From: Lepiota brunneoincarnata
Lineage: Eukaryota > Basidiomycota > Agaricomycetes > Agaricales > Agaricaceae
Assembly (NCBI GenBank): GCA_023014365.1
Contig: JAEBUN010000062.1
Location: 62,001 to 126,000 of the forward strand
Length of the DNA stretch: 64,000 bases
Direction of reading: 5' to 3'
Shown here piece by piece: positions 1-12,133 of this stretch; the first letter of the stretch is position 1; each line of letters starts with the position of its first letter. The notes under the pieces are model-generated. The model did no database searches, had not been told where the DNA came from, and worked only from the letters and a program-made list of their open reading frames with translations. The position numbers were made by a program, and so were the translations under genes.

Positions 1-1175
1 AGGATACAGAATGGTCCGAGACATTTGGGGGTCATTTTATGCATGACATACGGGGTATTTAAGTTATGGGCATCGAGCCAAACCATTTGATTCTCATGGA
101 ACGGGGTAAACTTTGATTGGCGTCGGTTTTCCATGTGTTTCATGGCAGTTTCATGTGTGGTTTTAGCATTTTGGCAGTATAAATCAATTAGTTCCATGTG
201 ATTGTTGACAGTGGGAGATTCGGTTTCAAGGAGGATGGTGGGAAGTGCTTTTGGTTGTAGTCCCATAATAATTTTGGATGGTGTTTGTTTTCATAGAGCA
301 TGCGGTTGGCTATTGTAGGCAAATTCGAGAAGAGGGAGAGCCTGTGACCAATTTTCGGGATGATGTGAACAGAAAATGGAAAGGTATGCTTGGGTCTCCT
401 GGTGAGAACATTCGGTTGCTCCATCTGCTTCGGGGTGATAGGCTGTGGTCATTGCAGGGGTTATTTCAAGTCGTTCTAACAGTTTCTGGAATGAATGTGC
501 AGTGAAGCATGGGTTGCGGTCGGATATGATACGTTCAGGTAGGCCATAGCGCAGGTAGACTTTATTTAGAATGATGTTGGCAATGTCGTTGGCAGTCGCG
601 GTTTTGTTGGTAGCAGTGAGAATTACCCCCTTCAAGAGTCCATGGTCTACAATGGACAGGATCGAGTCAAAACCTGCAGAAGGGGGGAGGTTGGTGATGT
701 TTTCCATCGCAATCTGAGTGAAAGGGCAGTTCGACTCGGGTGCTGAGATAGGGGTAAACATAGGCTTGGCAGGGTGTTGGTTAATTTTAAACTGTTGACA
801 GTCGGTGCATCCTTTGACATAATCATGTGTGAAACTGGTTATACCAGGCCAGTAGAAATTGCGCTTCAGTGTGTGAAGGGTTGTATCAATACCAGGATGT
901 CCAGCGGTGGGAGAATTGTGGTATTTCCATATGATTTGTCAGTGGAGTTCGAGGTCTGCCAGAGGAACAGTTTTGCCATTGTAGGTGACAATTAGACCTT
1001 TTGGGGTTTGAGTCACAGAATATCAAGAGTCTGTTGGAACGTATGGGGCACACTGTGAGACCCTAGGGGTTGTAAAATGCGATGTTAAAGAGTGAAGTGT
1101 GTAAATAGTTACGGATAGTGTTGTTTCTCAAGATGTAGGAAAAAACAACATTTTTGGTAAGGTCATTTTCAATGG
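1..1175 (-). pseudogene. Ty3/gypsy integrase fragment (H2C2 finger, DDE core, C-terminal part)
   Basis: Minus-strand reading shows the zinc-binding end of a retroviral-type integrase near 940-770 (YVKGCTDCQQ, around 830-800). The catalytic core follows between about 760 and 290: first Asp in SIVDHGLLKG, second in ISDRNPCF, and the Glu in EADGATE. Downstream the frame shifts by one base near 293 and continues as the post-catalytic domain to the window edge, so the element runs out of view at base 1. The side toward reverse transcriptase is cut at 1175 by the family-D repeat. The integrase would insert retrotransposon cDNA into chromosomes, but this copy is broken. Relatives inside the window are the integrases near 3700-4300 and 32800-33600, which are clearly different in sequence. 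Confidence 0.85.
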
Positions 1176-2405
1176 TGATACGCCGATTTCATGCCTATAC
1201 ATGAATTCCGTACTCCGGAATGATTCTCTACATAGAATCATTGGCTATATCATTAAAGAACTCTATAGAGGATTGGTACTATATCCCGTAGTAGCCAGTT
1301 CGACTGAACTGAGGATATTTGAGCCTCGGAAGTGTTCAAACCAGCTCATTATCACTAAGCTTAGTGAACCAAGCTATCAGAACGCTCTCCGGAGGGATTC
1401 AGGACTCTACATAGCCTATCAAGTATACCCCGGTCACATCAAGGGACCTTACGAGCAGTTTTCTGATGAACCCGAATGTGTTTGAACATAAAAGAATGTA
1501 CCTAGCGGCTGTCGCAGGCGTATTATGTCTATAGCGAGTTCAATAATGATGACTGGACCACAGAATGGAACGTCCAATGTTCGGGAGGCAATACCCAATG
1601 CCCAAAACCCTAGAAATATCAAAGACTCCTAATTAATGAGTGCTTTGTGGGTCCTGGCACTTCAGCATACTGCTTAACTGAGATTAATTACAACGGATCA
1701 AGGGATTGTCCATACGCTATACATTCCGATCATAATTGATCTGGAAACTTAACGCGCTTGCGTGGACGCAGAATAATGCAGACGAGCACAGAACACGTCT
1801 GGCTGGATTGCCATTCATTAATCAGAGAAAAACCCATAACCCAGGGTGAGGTAGAAATGCTGCCGAACCTTCCAAAATGTTCTACAGTGCCTGTAACAAT
1901 TAAGCTTATTGTTTTCTATTTCATATTTACTATCTCTCGTATGTATCTAAACAATATAAATACGGTCACACTTGTTTGTGGAGAAGGAGGAGGTCTCACC
2001 CCCACTTCCACATGCAAGTCTGTGAGCCATGATCAAGAACGGTTTCAGAGGGCTATTTAGTGTGCATCGTTAAGTGTGATTTCTTCGGTCGTCGACCAAC
2101 CCAGAGACAGAGACAGAGACCAGAGTTCAGAGACCAGAGACCAGAGACCAGAGACCCAGCGCTTTGAATTGACATGGATTGTCCTTTCATTGTTGCACTG
2201 TACAGCTAAGATAACTTCAACGGCTGTTTGTTAACCTCTAAAAACACTACTTTCTTGAATTTCGCTGTCAGAACGCACCCCCAGAACACCCTAAAAGACG
2301 AAACTGTTCTTTATCTATCTCATTCCACTTGTATTAGCTTAAGCTTATCAAATTGTGGCTAAGCTTAGTGAAAACAAGCCCACTATCTATATTAAAACCT
2401 ACGAA
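1176..2405 (+). repeat. Long LTR-like repeat, family D, copy 1
   Basis: About 1.23 kb, beginning TGATACGCCGATTTCATGCC and ending near AAAACCTACGAA. The same sequence occurs at 8503-10030 (plus) and 18401-19227 (minus). It separates two unrelated gypsy fragments. It contains four TAAGCTTA palindromes (1356, 1901, 2340, 2360), one extended to the 14-bp perfect palindrome CACTAAGCTTAGTG (1353-1366), and an AGACCAG/AGACAG microsatellite near 2100-2160. The flanks AATGG and ACTGG match at four of five positions, so a target duplication is possible but not proven. It is read as a solo LTR because copy 3 lies directly beside a polypurine tract at the end of the E3 retrotransposon. A 94-codon ORF (1201-1485) is shared by all copies but is probably not a gene. 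Confidence 0.7.
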
Positions 2406-2612
2406 ACTGGGTGTAGCATTAGGGTCAGGAGTTTTGTCTCTGACATTGATGAAGGCGTTGGAGGGTGTAAATGGGCATGGCCTTGGGATTGGAGTTGGGG
2501 AATTTCTTTCAACATTGGGATCATCAATGATGATAATGGAGGAGGTGGTGGAGGAAGAGGAGAAGGGGGGAGTAGATTGGGGATGGACAAGGTCAAGGTT
2601 GTTCATGGACAT
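2406..2612 (-). pseudogene. 5' part of post-pol ORF of E2
   Basis: About 69 codons rich in Pro, Ser and Thr, starting just after the chromodomain ORF. It resembles the start of the ORF at 34103 in the plus-strand element: both have an N-terminal NLDL..PQ.TPPFS and later a D(K/E)TPDPN motif. The family-D repeat at 2405 removes the rest, including the zinc knuckles seen in the other copy. Conservation of this third ORF in two elements supports it as a genuine part of this retrotransposon family. Confidence 0.6.
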
Positions 2613-4327
2613 TGTTGAGTATGTTTGGTGGTAGAGTGAAGTTGCTTCTAGTAGGTTCTGGGTAGTTCCTGGTCGTTGCTGTTAAGTTGATGTTCTTCTT
2701 TATACTCTTCCAAGCATTCATCAGTGTTATTGCAGAGTTCTTTGGATATCCATTGATTCTCCATGTGGGAGTATCCTTTCCAATGTACATAGTATTGGAG
2801 TTTTCCACAATAATGGTGGTGATTGAGAATAGCTTCTATTTCGTATTCTTCTTCTTCATTGATGATGTCTGGTGGTGGTGAAGTTGGATGAGGTCTGTAT
2901 GCTTCTGTTTCATTGTATGGGGTTAAGAGGTTTCAGTGAAACACCAGATGTATCTTCCATTTGATCAGAAGTTTTAGTTTGTATGTGAGTGGCAATGAGA
3001 CTTCTGAGATAAGGAAGGGTCCTAGTCTTTTTGGGGATATCTTGTTGGAGATGAAGGGGAGTTTGAGGTTCTTGGCTTCTAGCCATACCTTCTGACGTGT
3101 TTCAAGGGGTTTGACAGTTCTTCTGGTTCTTTGTTTCATAATATCGGTGGAGAGTTGATGTGCCGCATGTGCTTCTTTCCCAGCATCATCAAGGAGTCCG
3201 ATGCATTCATCTACTGATGGAAAGTTTGATGTTTCCATTACCATGGGTATCGGTGGGGGGTTGTATCCCATGATTAGTTTGAATGGGGATTTCTGCCTTG
3301 AGGCATGTATTTTAGGGTTGTGTGCAAATTTGGCAATAGGGAGGGTTTCTGACCAGTCAAGGGGATTCCTGGTACAGTATATGGTGAGGTAGGTCTCGAT
3401 TTCTTGGTTGTATTGTTTGGTGGAACCATCTGTCTGGGGATGGTATGCAGTTGAGAATGCTTGTTGGATATTTAGGCGTTTAGCTAACTCTCGGAGGGAG
3501 TTGGCAGCAAATCTGGGGTCTCGATCTGATATGATTTTGTTGGGTAATCTGAATCTAGTGAAGATTCTTTCTATTAATAGTCATCTGATGTCATCGGCAT
3601 TTGATTGATCTGAGGTTGGGATGAAAATTACCCCCTTCGTAAGGCCATGGTCCACCATGGACAATATCGCATTATGGCCAGCACTAGGCGGTAGACTGGT
3701 GATAAGATCTCATGAGATTTGAGCAAATGGGCATTTGGAAGATGATGGTGGGATTGGTTGAATTGGTGCGCAATCCAGTTTGCATATGATTTTGTGTTGC
3801 TGGCATTCAGGATAGCCTTTGATGTAGTTCTTTATGAACATTGACATTCCTGGCCAATATACTTCTTTCTTGGTGAGACAGTATGTTTCTTGTTCTCCAG
3901 GGTGGCCACGTGTAGGGTGGTCATGGTATCTTGTGATGACATTGTGTCTGAGTTGAAGGTCTTCTGGAATGATGACATGTTCTTGGAATGTGAGAAGTGG
4001 ACCATTTGAGGTCGGGACTGTTCCAAAATCTTTATCGGCGGTGTTAGGGTGGGTTTCCTTTAGGAGTTTGAATGCTTTGGTGGTTCTAGCATCATATTTG
4101 GGTGATTCCACGATTCTTTCTTGTAGTTCCATATTGACAGTGGTGATAAAGAAGTGTTCTGGGAGTACTGTGATCAGGTTTTGATCTTCTATGTTGGTTG
4201 TGGTGACAAAGAGGTTGTTTGGAAGCATAGTGACATCTTCATTATCGTTATCCTCATCAGGGATGTGGTCTGGATGTCTTGATAGAGCATCTGGTGCAGG
4301 GATCTTTGATCCTGGGACATGTTCCAA
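2600..4327 (-). pseudogene. Integrase with C-terminal chromodomain (E2)
   Basis: Reading down from 4327, the end of the RNase H/connector (HVPGSKIPAPDALSRHPD) is followed by the H2C2 finger (H at HDHPTRGHPGEQ, C at KGYPECQQHK near 3800) and the DDE core, broken by stops and frame changes near 3710-3300. The 3271-2933 ORF is the post-core region. After one in-frame TGA at about 2936 the frame continues to a chromodomain at about 2830-2690, with Y-E-I-E-A-I-L, YYVHWKGYS and an ENQWI tryptophan. Chromodomains of this group bind histone marks and direct insertion into heterochromatin. The copy is not functional. Confidence 0.8.
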
Positions 4328-5890
4328 TTTAAAGTTGTAGTTGGCAAGGGTCTGGACCCATTGTGCTTGTCAGTGGTTGATTTTCTGGGGTTTACACCAG
4401 TATGTGAGGTTTTGATGATCCGTTCTGATACAGACAGTATGGGGGCTGCGAAGGAGGTAGTGGCACCATTCTTCAAGGGCTCAGATAATAGTAAGGAGTT
4501 CCCTGTCATAGATATCATAATTGTGTTCTGCTGGTCTGAATGTCTTTGAATAGAATGATACAGGTTTCCGTATTCTGTTGATGTTGTGTTGGTACAGGAC
4601 AGCTCCTGATGTGAATTTGGAAGCATCAGCTTCTATTTCAAAGGGTTTTGTGGAGTCAGGCATGAGGAGCACCGGTTCCTTTAAGAATTTGTTCTTGAGT
4701 GTTTTGAATGCTTTCTGTTGTTCTTCTTTCCATTCAAATTTGTTTGATTTGGATAGGAGTTGGTAAAGGGGTTTGGTGTGGTGGGAGTAACTGCAGATGA
4801 ACTTCTGGTAAAAGTTACAGAATCCAATGAATTTCCGAATGTGTCAGACTGTTTTCAGCACTGGCCAGTCTTCTATTCCCTTGAGTTTTCCGGGATCCAT
4901 TTTGATTTCATCAGGCATGATGATCATGCTGAGATATTTGAGTTGTTGGTTGTTGAACTTGCATTTTTCCATTTTGAGGTAGAACTTGTTTTCCTGCAGG
5001 ATCTGCAGTACTTTTTCCGTAAGTCAGTTGGTTTCTTCCTGGGTTTTACCATAGATTAGGATATCATCCATATAGATGATGATTCCTCCTATCTCCATTA
5101 TTTTAGAGAACAGCGTGTCCATCATATATTGGAACATTGCAGGACTGTTGCAAAGTCTGAAAAACATGACAGTCGGTTCAAAAAGACCCATGGGAGTCTT
5201 GAACACTGCTTTCCATTGATTGCCATCTTTGATTCTGATGTTATTGTATCCTAGGTGGACGTCGAGCTTAGTGAAATACTTAGCTCCTTTGAGTTTATCC
5301 ATAATAGAGGAAATCATGGGGATTGGGTAGGCATTTTTGATGGTGTGATCATTTAGGTAATGATAGTCTTGGCAGGGTCAGAGGTCTCCTCCTTTCTTGG
5401 CAACAAAGAAGAAGGATGATGCCATAGGGGATTTTGAGGGGCGGATGTACCCTTTTCAGAGGTTTTTGTCTATGAATTCTTTTAGTGCTTTTTCTTTGGC
5501 AGGTGCCACTTGATAAGGTTTCATTGATTTTGCTTTGAATGTTGGTTTTAGTTTCATTTTGTGATCAAATGTTCTTGATGGTGGGAATCGTTTGGAGGCT
5601 TTCTTGTTGAATATTTTAGCCCATTGGGCAAATCTTCAGGGGATCTCAGGTGGTTCCTTGTTTGATTCCAGTTGTTTTCCTTTTTGGTTTGCCAATTTTG
5701 TCAGGTTGTGTTGCTCATTGTGGAGCATTGTGGCATGTGTAGCTTTGGCATTTACTTCTAATGGGGTTAGAAGCATTGGATTCATTTCTCTTTCTAAAGA
5801 GAAGGTGTCAAGGTCAACATTTGACAGATTGATGTATTCTTTGGGGTTTTCCTCGGGTTGAGAGGTTTTTCCACCCATTATGTCCATGGC
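4328..5890 (-). pseudogene. Reverse transcriptase / RNase H (E2)
   Basis: The catalytic motif is [11 protein letters not shown] (YMDD) at about 5090-5060. It is preceded by [20 protein letters not shown], the first Asp block, and followed by the RNase H start ADASKF near 4630. Several TGA codons interrupt the frame where the family normally has arginine, for example before the KGYIRPSKSP block (about 5450) and in the DYHYLND block (about 5380). The reading frame is otherwise recognisable throughout. The function would have been copying element RNA into cDNA. Confidence 0.85.
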
Positions 5891-5911
5891 AATGGAGTTG
5901 AGTTTGATGGG

Positions 5912-6271
5912 TCATTGTAAGGTTCTGAGGAGTTTTGAGAAGTCTTGGTGATTGATTTGAGGTTTCCAAGAGAATGTCTTGGTTTTCCAATTGATGTTGG
6001 AATTGTATTGTTCCAACCAGGGAAATCTGATGATGAGATCCTTCTCACCAGTGTTTGTGACATATGCTTCTAGCATGCAATCTCTTCCATCAATGATGGT
6101 CCTGACTTTGATGTATTCATGGATCTTGCCATGTTGATTGTCAGTTCCATCAATGTTGCTGAGAGGGATTGGTTGGTCCAGCCATTTGGTTTGATAACCA
6201 TGTTGTTCAACAACTTTGGGGGAGATAAAGTTCCCTTGGGCTCCTGAGTCTATCAGGGTGGTGATGGCCAC
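5912..6271 (-). pseudogene. Retroviral-type aspartic protease (E2)
   Basis: A 119-codon stretch begins with a protease active-site motif, TLIDSGAQGNFIS (catalytic Asp in DSG), and includes the later hydrophobic flap-side segment DLIIRFPWL. It lies between gag and reverse transcriptase, as expected in a gag-pro-pol polyprotein. It has no stop of its own, but the flanking gag and RT segments do, so the polyprotein cannot be made intact. Confidence 0.75.
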
Positions 6272-6429
6272 AGGTCTTGATGTCCATTCACCCCAAATCC
6301 TGAAGGGTAGGTAGAGGGATCATTTATTCGGGGAGAGTCATAGTTGTACAGAATTTATTGAGAAAGTGTCCTTCTGAGAGTGAAAATATATAGAGTCCTT
6401 CTGGGAATGAGCAGGGGCACATCGGTCTG

Positions 6430-8246
6430 TGTTCCATTTCAAAAATCCTGGAAGGGATGCATCTCCAGGTCTTCAGCTAGCACAGAGTGGAGTTCCTGTT
6501 GGAGTTTAGGGTCAAGGTCATTGACCATTTGGCACATCTGAGATGCAACTTCTGCAACAGCAAGGGAGTACTTGCATTGCAGTGATTGTTGGGCGTTCTG
6601 GTTTTGGAATCCAGGACAAGTGTTTTGTTGTCCTGGAAGGGATGGTTGGGGTTTTGCACAGGGCAAGGGGGATTTGTGTGCATTCCTGGGAAGTGTCTTG
6701 CTTGAGAGGGTTGAGGGCATTTGCTAACCCAGTGGTCTTTGGCTCCACATCGGAAGCATTCTTGGTTCTGGTAGGCTTTAATTTGTTGTCCAGTGACAAC
6801 AGCATCTATCTCCAAGGAGTCTTGAAGGTCTTCTTTGGCATAGTCCAGTTGGGGAATTTCTGGCTAAGGATCTTCAAATCCTTCTTCCATTGCAGCATGG
6901 TCTATTTCCATGGTGTGGGGATCGCGTGGTGTGAATCATGGAGCATTGCTCCTTTGGTAGAATTGTGCATAGGGCACATTGTTGTTTGGACAGCTTGGTC
7001 CATGGTTGGGTTGGTATTGGTTCCTTTGGGGGAACATGTTCCTGGGGGTGCTGTAGAGGGCATTGATTCAGTGGAAATTGTTGTTGAGTTTATTTGCTCA
7101 GGTGTACCAAGTGGTGATGGTTGTTGGAGGGTTCTCTGATTCATTGATTTTTATGGCAATACGGCAGTCAATTGCCTTGCAGTATAGATTGATCAAGGTG
7201 CAATCTTCTGTGAGTCTGGATTGGCGGACAAGTTCCTTGAACTGAAAATTGAACTCAGTCACCGGTTTACCTGCTTGATGCAGGGTCTGGAGTTTGGTAT
7301 GCACATATGCTTGTTTGTCTGCCGGGGTGAAGTTGGCTCTGAGTCTGGCAGTGAAGTTGTCCCATGACTCCATGGCTATGGGTTGTCCTTGTTGGGTTTG
7401 GGTGTTCCTCTCATGGAGGTATTGTCTAGCCCAGGCTTGGGCATCTCCTGATTGCATTGTTGAGAGGATGAATAGGGTCCTAGCAAGGTCAGTGTTGTAA
7501 GTGGTTGCATTAGCAAGCACGTAAACTTCACATTGGAAGATCCAATCTTCAAAAAGTCTTCTGGTTCCATTGAAGGTGATGGGTTTGAGGAGTCCTAACT
7601 CTTTTGGGGTTTGTGTGGCAACCATTTGTAATTGTCCAGGTGGTGGCAGCAATGGCAGTGTTGGGGGTTGTGTTGGTCTTAGGGGAGGAGCCAGTAGGGC
7701 TAAGGGTTGTACTGATGCAGGTAATGCAGGTGGTTGAGGCTTGGGTTCTGATTGGTTGCTGTCAGTGATGTAGGCATCTGGGTCATTGTCTACTGGGGGA
7801 GTTCTTCCTTGATTTACTGCATATTTGTGGCATGTGAGTAAGTTTTCTTCTGATTGGGAAAGTTCTCTTGGTTGCTTGAGGGCATATTCGAGTTTTTGAA
7901 GTTCAAAGTCGTTTAATGGGTCTCTTTTGGCTTGATATTCTTCAGCTCGTTTGTGTTTTCTTTCTTCTTGTTTGTAATGTTCTTTTAATTCTCTTTCATG
8001 TTGTATTCTTTGTCATTCTGCTAATTCTTTGGCAAAACTTGTTCAAGTGTGTGTGGATGTTGATGCACTTGGAGTGGGTGAATTGAATGGAGATGGGGGA
8101 TAGAATGGTGACAGTGTTTGAGTGGGTCACGGTGTAGGATTTCTTCTGGGGTCCTGGTTTTGTATACCTGGTCCTGAGATTCTGTTTCTCGATTTGGGAG
8201 GAGGGGGTGATGGGGATTCTTAGGCTGAGAATTTCTTTGGTGGCAT
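6430..8246 (-). pseudogene. Gag (E2)
   Basis: The likely start is the ATG at 8246-8244, which encodes MPPKKFSA; the same start is seen in the fragment at about 46096. The best-preserved block is 7652-7098, the retrotransposon gag (capsid-like) domain, with TFNGTRRLFEDWIFQCEVYV and further on WDNFTARLRANF. A CCHC zinc knuckle, CFRCGAKDHWVSKC, lies near 6760 and ends the nucleocapsid part. Stops in the first 80 codons and later frame changes make it a pseudogene. Confidence 0.8.
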
Positions 8247-8387
8247 GGTGGCAGTTGTCTAGCAATCAATTACCACTAGAAGTATGAAGAATTGGGTGAG
8301 GATGACTTGTATACCAAGGTACAAGTTCCAAGGTCTGATGTGACAGCAGTTGCAGTAGCAATGTATGAGTTCGAGTTCAACCGTAAG

Positions 8388-10294
8388 TGTTACCATTTTC
8401 TCTTTCTCTATCATGCACCCATCCGCCTATTTTTTACTTATCACATGTCACCACCCGTAGTCACCGCCCAGCTATATTTATTTATCACATGCCACTGCCC
8501 ATTGATATGCCGATTTCATGCCTATACATGAATTCTGTACTCCGGAACGATTCTCTACATAGAATCATTGGCTATATCATTAAAAAACCCTATAGAGGAT
8601 TGGTACTATGTCCCGTAGTAGCCAGTTCGACCGAACTGAGGATATTCAAGCCTCAAAAGTGTTCAAACCAGCTCATTATCACTAAGCTTAGTGAACCAAG
8701 CTATCAGAATGCTCTCCAGAGGGATTCCGGACTTTACATAGCCTATCGAGTATACCCCGGTCGCATCAAGGGACCTTACGAGCAGTTTTCTGATGAACTC
8801 GGATTTGTTGGAACCTAAAGAATGTACATAGCGGCTGTCGCAGGGGTATTACGCCCATCGCAAGCCCAATAATGATGACTGGACCACAGAACGGAACGTC
8901 CAACATTCGGGAGGCAACACCCGATGCCCAAAACCCTAGACATATCAAAGACTCATAATTAACGAGTGCTTTGTGGGTCCCGGCACCTCGGCATACTGCC
9001 TGACTGAGATTAATTACAATGGATCAAGGGATTGTACATACGCCATACATGCCAACCATAATTGATCTGGAGGTTTAACGTGCTCACATGGACGCAGAAT
9101 AATGCAGACAAGCACGGAACATGTCTGGCTGGATTGCCATTCATCAATCAGAGAAAAACCCATAACCCAGGGCAAGGTAGAAATGCTGCCAAACCTTCCA
9201 AAATATTCTGCAGTACCTGTAACAATTAAGCTTATTGTTTTCTATTTCATATTTACTATCTCTCACATGTATCTAAACAATATAAGCTATACATGCTGAT
9301 CATAATTGATCTGGAGGCTTAATGCACTTGCGTGGATGCAGAATAATGCAGACAAGCATGGAACATGTCTGGCTGGATTGCCATTCATCAATCAGAGAAA
9401 AACCCATAACCCAGGGCAAGGTAGAAATGCTGCCAAACCTTCCAAAATATTCTGCAGTACCTGTAACAATTAAGCTTATTGTTTTCTATTTCATATTTAC
9501 TATCTCTCGCATGTATCTAAACAATATAAATACAGTCGCGCTTGTTCGTGGAGAAGCAAGAGGTCTCACTCCCGCTTCCACATGTAAGTCTGTGAGCCGT
9601 GATCAAGAACGGTTTCAGAGGACTATTTAGTGTGCGTTGTTAAGTGTGATTTCTTCGGTCGTCGACCAACCCAGAGACAGAGACAGAGACCAGAGTTCAG
9701 AGTTTAGAGTTCCAGAGTGCTAGAGACAGAGACAGAGACAGAGAACAGAGTTCAGAGACCAGAGACCAGAGTCTAGAGACCCTGTGCTTTGAATTGACAG
9801 GGATTGTCCTTTCACTGTTGCACTGTATGGCTAAGATAACTTCAACGGCTGTTCGTTAACCTCTAAAAACACTATTCTCTTGAATTTCGCTGTCAGAACG
9901 CACCCCCAGAACACCCTAAAAGACGAAACTGTTCATTAACTATCTCATACTACTTGTATTAACTTAAGCTTATCGAATTTTGACTAAGCTTAGTGAGAAC
10001 AAGCCATTTATCTATATTAAAACCCACGAACATTTCCACCTTTTCACCGTCTATAGTTAGTTTTCTTTTGGCTTGTGATTCTTGTCTGTTCACATGTGAT
10101 TCTTTCCCTTATCACATGCCAGTCATCCCAGTAGTATATATAGACCTAGGTATTACTTGTAATACCTAGCTTTGTCTTGTTATACATTGTATTTGTTCCT
10201 GCTCTTTGGCATTGCCTTAGACTTGCTAGCACTACTCAACAGTTAACTTGTTGTTAATCACATTGAGCCCTGCAGATGCCTAATCAGCGTAACA
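8388..10294 (+). repeat. Probable LTR (family E) split by a family-D repeat
   Basis: Segments 8388-8502 and 10031-10294 together form about 379 bp that begins TGTTACC and ends GCGTAACA, i.e. inverted TGTTAC/GTAACA termini. A TATATATA box lies at 10135-10142. The halves share local wording (TTATCACATG) and are separated by the family-D repeat 8503-10030. The right half is followed by a leader and a gag ORF on the plus strand, as expected for a 5' LTR. No second copy is in the window, so the assignment is tentative. Confidence 0.45.
8503..10030 (+). repeat. Long LTR-like repeat, family D, copy 2
   Basis: Same sequence as 1176-2405, but about 300 bp longer. Most of the extra length is an imperfect tandem duplication: a roughly 240-bp unit (about 9045-9287) is repeated at 9288-9527. 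It carries five TAAGCTTA palindromes (8683, 9227, 9471, 9965, 9985), including the 14-bp CACTAAGCTTAGTG at 8680-8693. Differences from copy 1 are mostly C/T and G/A transitions. The AGACAG/AGACCAG microsatellite is expanded at 9670-9780. Confidence 0.75.
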
Positions 10295-10576
10295 ACAGAC
10301 AAAGCTACTCGTTGCCTCTCTTCTCTCTTCTTGCCCTCTTTGGTTTGCACAGTACTGTTAACTGTGAGGTCTAGACAGAACTGTAATCTGTTGAGGATCA
10401 TCACTTGTCTATTTGAGTGTCTGACACGGTCTTCACGCTGAAGAACTCTGGCTGTTGTTCTTCTGAACCTTCACACCCCAGCATCTCTATAGGTTCTCAG
10501 ATTCCTCGTTCATCTTGTTGAATGTCTTAGCAGATCTTAAATTCTCTTTGGTTCCTCTTTACCGGAAAAGACATTA

Positions 10577-11704
10577 TTGCCCACCATGGGTAGTTATTTC
10601 AAAGCCAGGACAGACCATCCCAACCCCCGTATTTCCCAAACTGGTTCTGGATCCCCAGGACCCTCTCAACCATCTGTTACCCCATGTGCCGCCCCATCTA
10701 CTCCTTGCCCTACTCCTTCTTTTCGCATTCCTTCGTCTTCTCCTGAGTCTGACCAACCCATATACACAACCCCACCTGAACCAGTGGATACCACCCTTCA
10801 CATAGCCACTCAGATTACCGAACCGTCACCTGTTGAACCACCCCAACTTCCCTTTGGTCTGCTAGAAGCAACCACAAGTACAGGAGGACCCCTATGTTTT
10901 CCTATCCAACAGATCAAACTTGGACATTACCAACTCCCCCATACCTTACAACCCTTTCCACCGCCTTCTCCTCCCTCTGAATCCATGTCTGAAACTATGG
11001 GAGACCCGCCAGCTAACCAGCCACTGTCCAGTCCACCAAGACCACCCGGAGGCCCACCTGAACCAACCAGAAGCCTTTTCCCTCCCCATAATTAATCAAC
11101 ATCACCACTGCCACAGCAACACAATGGATACAAAGAATTATTATTCAAGAAACTGACACCATTTGACAGAAACCACAAGAACTTCCAGGAATTCATTAAC
11201 TCCATAGCACTTTACCTTTATGGTAATGCCAACATCTATAATACCGACAACAAGAAAATCATTTTCTTCTTATCCCTGCTTAAAACCAACAAAGCCAGCA
11301 ACTGGAAGAACCAATACTTTCAGTTGAAGCAAACATGGGGAATATTCACCCCCGGATCATACAAAGAACTTGTCGAAGAGTTCACTGAAGCATTCTCACC
11401 TGTTGATGTCCCTTCTCAAGCATTCCACAATCTCAACACCCTCCGTCAGGGATCCCATAACGTAGAAGATGTCATTGCAGAGTTCAAGACTCTTGTCCAC
11501 CAGTCAGGACTCACAGAAGATCATGCCCTCATAGAAAAATTCCAAAATGTTATCAACCAAAACCTCACTTACAAAATCCTTACCAATCCGAACCCGCCCA
11601 ACACCATAAATGAATGGTACTGCTGCACTATCCAGATCGACCACAACTGGTGCACCGCTTCCACAATCCTTGGACCATGCCCAGGATTCCGTCCATGCCC
11701 CTCT
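10577..11704 (+). pseudogene. Gag of a Ty3/gypsy-type element
   Basis: One reading frame runs from ATG 10577 (or 10586, MGSYFKART) to the LTR at 11705, with a single TAA at about 11093. The first 170 codons are a Pro/Ser/Thr-rich leader. After the stop comes a retrotransposon gag domain with the blocks FQEFINSIALYLYGNANIY, NKASNWKNQYF and ELVEEFTEAF, then FKTLVHQSGLTEDHALI. No zinc knuckle, protease or polymerase follows: the frame goes straight into a family-A LTR, so pol has been deleted or replaced. It is distinct from the E2 gag. Confidence 0.7.
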
Positions 11705-12123
11705 TGTTATCAGAAACCCCCTTAAACTCCCCTTATCAGAAGCCTCACCGGAAGGAACTCTTATCAGAAGCACCCAAGTAATATAAATAGATAGAAGACC
11801 TGTCATCCTGAAACCATCAGAAGAACTATCAGAACAATCTATACTTAGATAGATAAGGATATGACTCACTTACCTGGGTCCAGACACATATAGTAGGAGC
11901 ACAGCCACACATAGTAGTATATAAGGATACTGTACCATACCCTTGTATCCTTATCTTAGTGTTATACAGTTCTTGCCTCCTATACCTCTTTGCCCTTAAA
12001 ACTGGCTGGACTATAGTGCTCCGTCGTCTCCAAGTCACGCTCAGTAGGACAGGACCAAGTCTGTATAGACATCCTGTGTCGAACCCCGTGCTACTCAAGA
12101 GCAAACCCCTAACCCGGGTAACA
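11705..12123 (+). repeat. LTR, family A (419 bp)
   Basis: Starts TGTTATCAGAA and ends GGGTAACA. It is homologous over its length to 35507-35889, 46466-46850 and 49122-49507. It has a TATA-like AGTATATAAGGATA near 11921 and several TTATCAGAAG units at the start. No matching 5-bp flanks were found (CCTCT left, GCACC right), so it is not a clean solo LTR; it follows a truncated gag. Confidence 0.8.
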
Positions 12124-12133
12124 GCACCTGCGG

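Larger units (their letters stand above)
2406..8387 (-). mobile_element. Decayed chromodomain Ty3/gypsy retrotransposon (E2)
   Basis: On the minus strand the order is leader (8387-8247), gag, aspartic protease, reverse transcriptase, RNase H, integrase, chromodomain, and the start of a post-pol ORF. This is the Ty3/gypsy order of chromoviruses. The post-pol ORF is cut at 2405 by the family-D repeat and the 5' side is cut at about 8387 by another LTR, so neither of its own LTRs is present. Its close relative on the plus strand (32093-35889) keeps the missing 3' end. The reading frames contain several stops, mostly TGA at positions where relatives have arginine. Confidence 0.85.

Noticed and set aside
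1201..1485. ORF in family-D repeats as a real protein-coding gene
   Set aside because: It lies within a repeat read as an LTR, has no recognisable domain, and varies freely at the protein level between copies.
2100..2165. AGACAG/AGACCAG array as a CRISPR-like or satellite locus
   Set aside because: A short microsatellite inside the LTR-like repeat, with no spacers.
2334..2634. Plus-strand ORFs over 2353-2634
   Set aside because: They are the complement of the Pro/Ser-rich post-pol ORF of E2.
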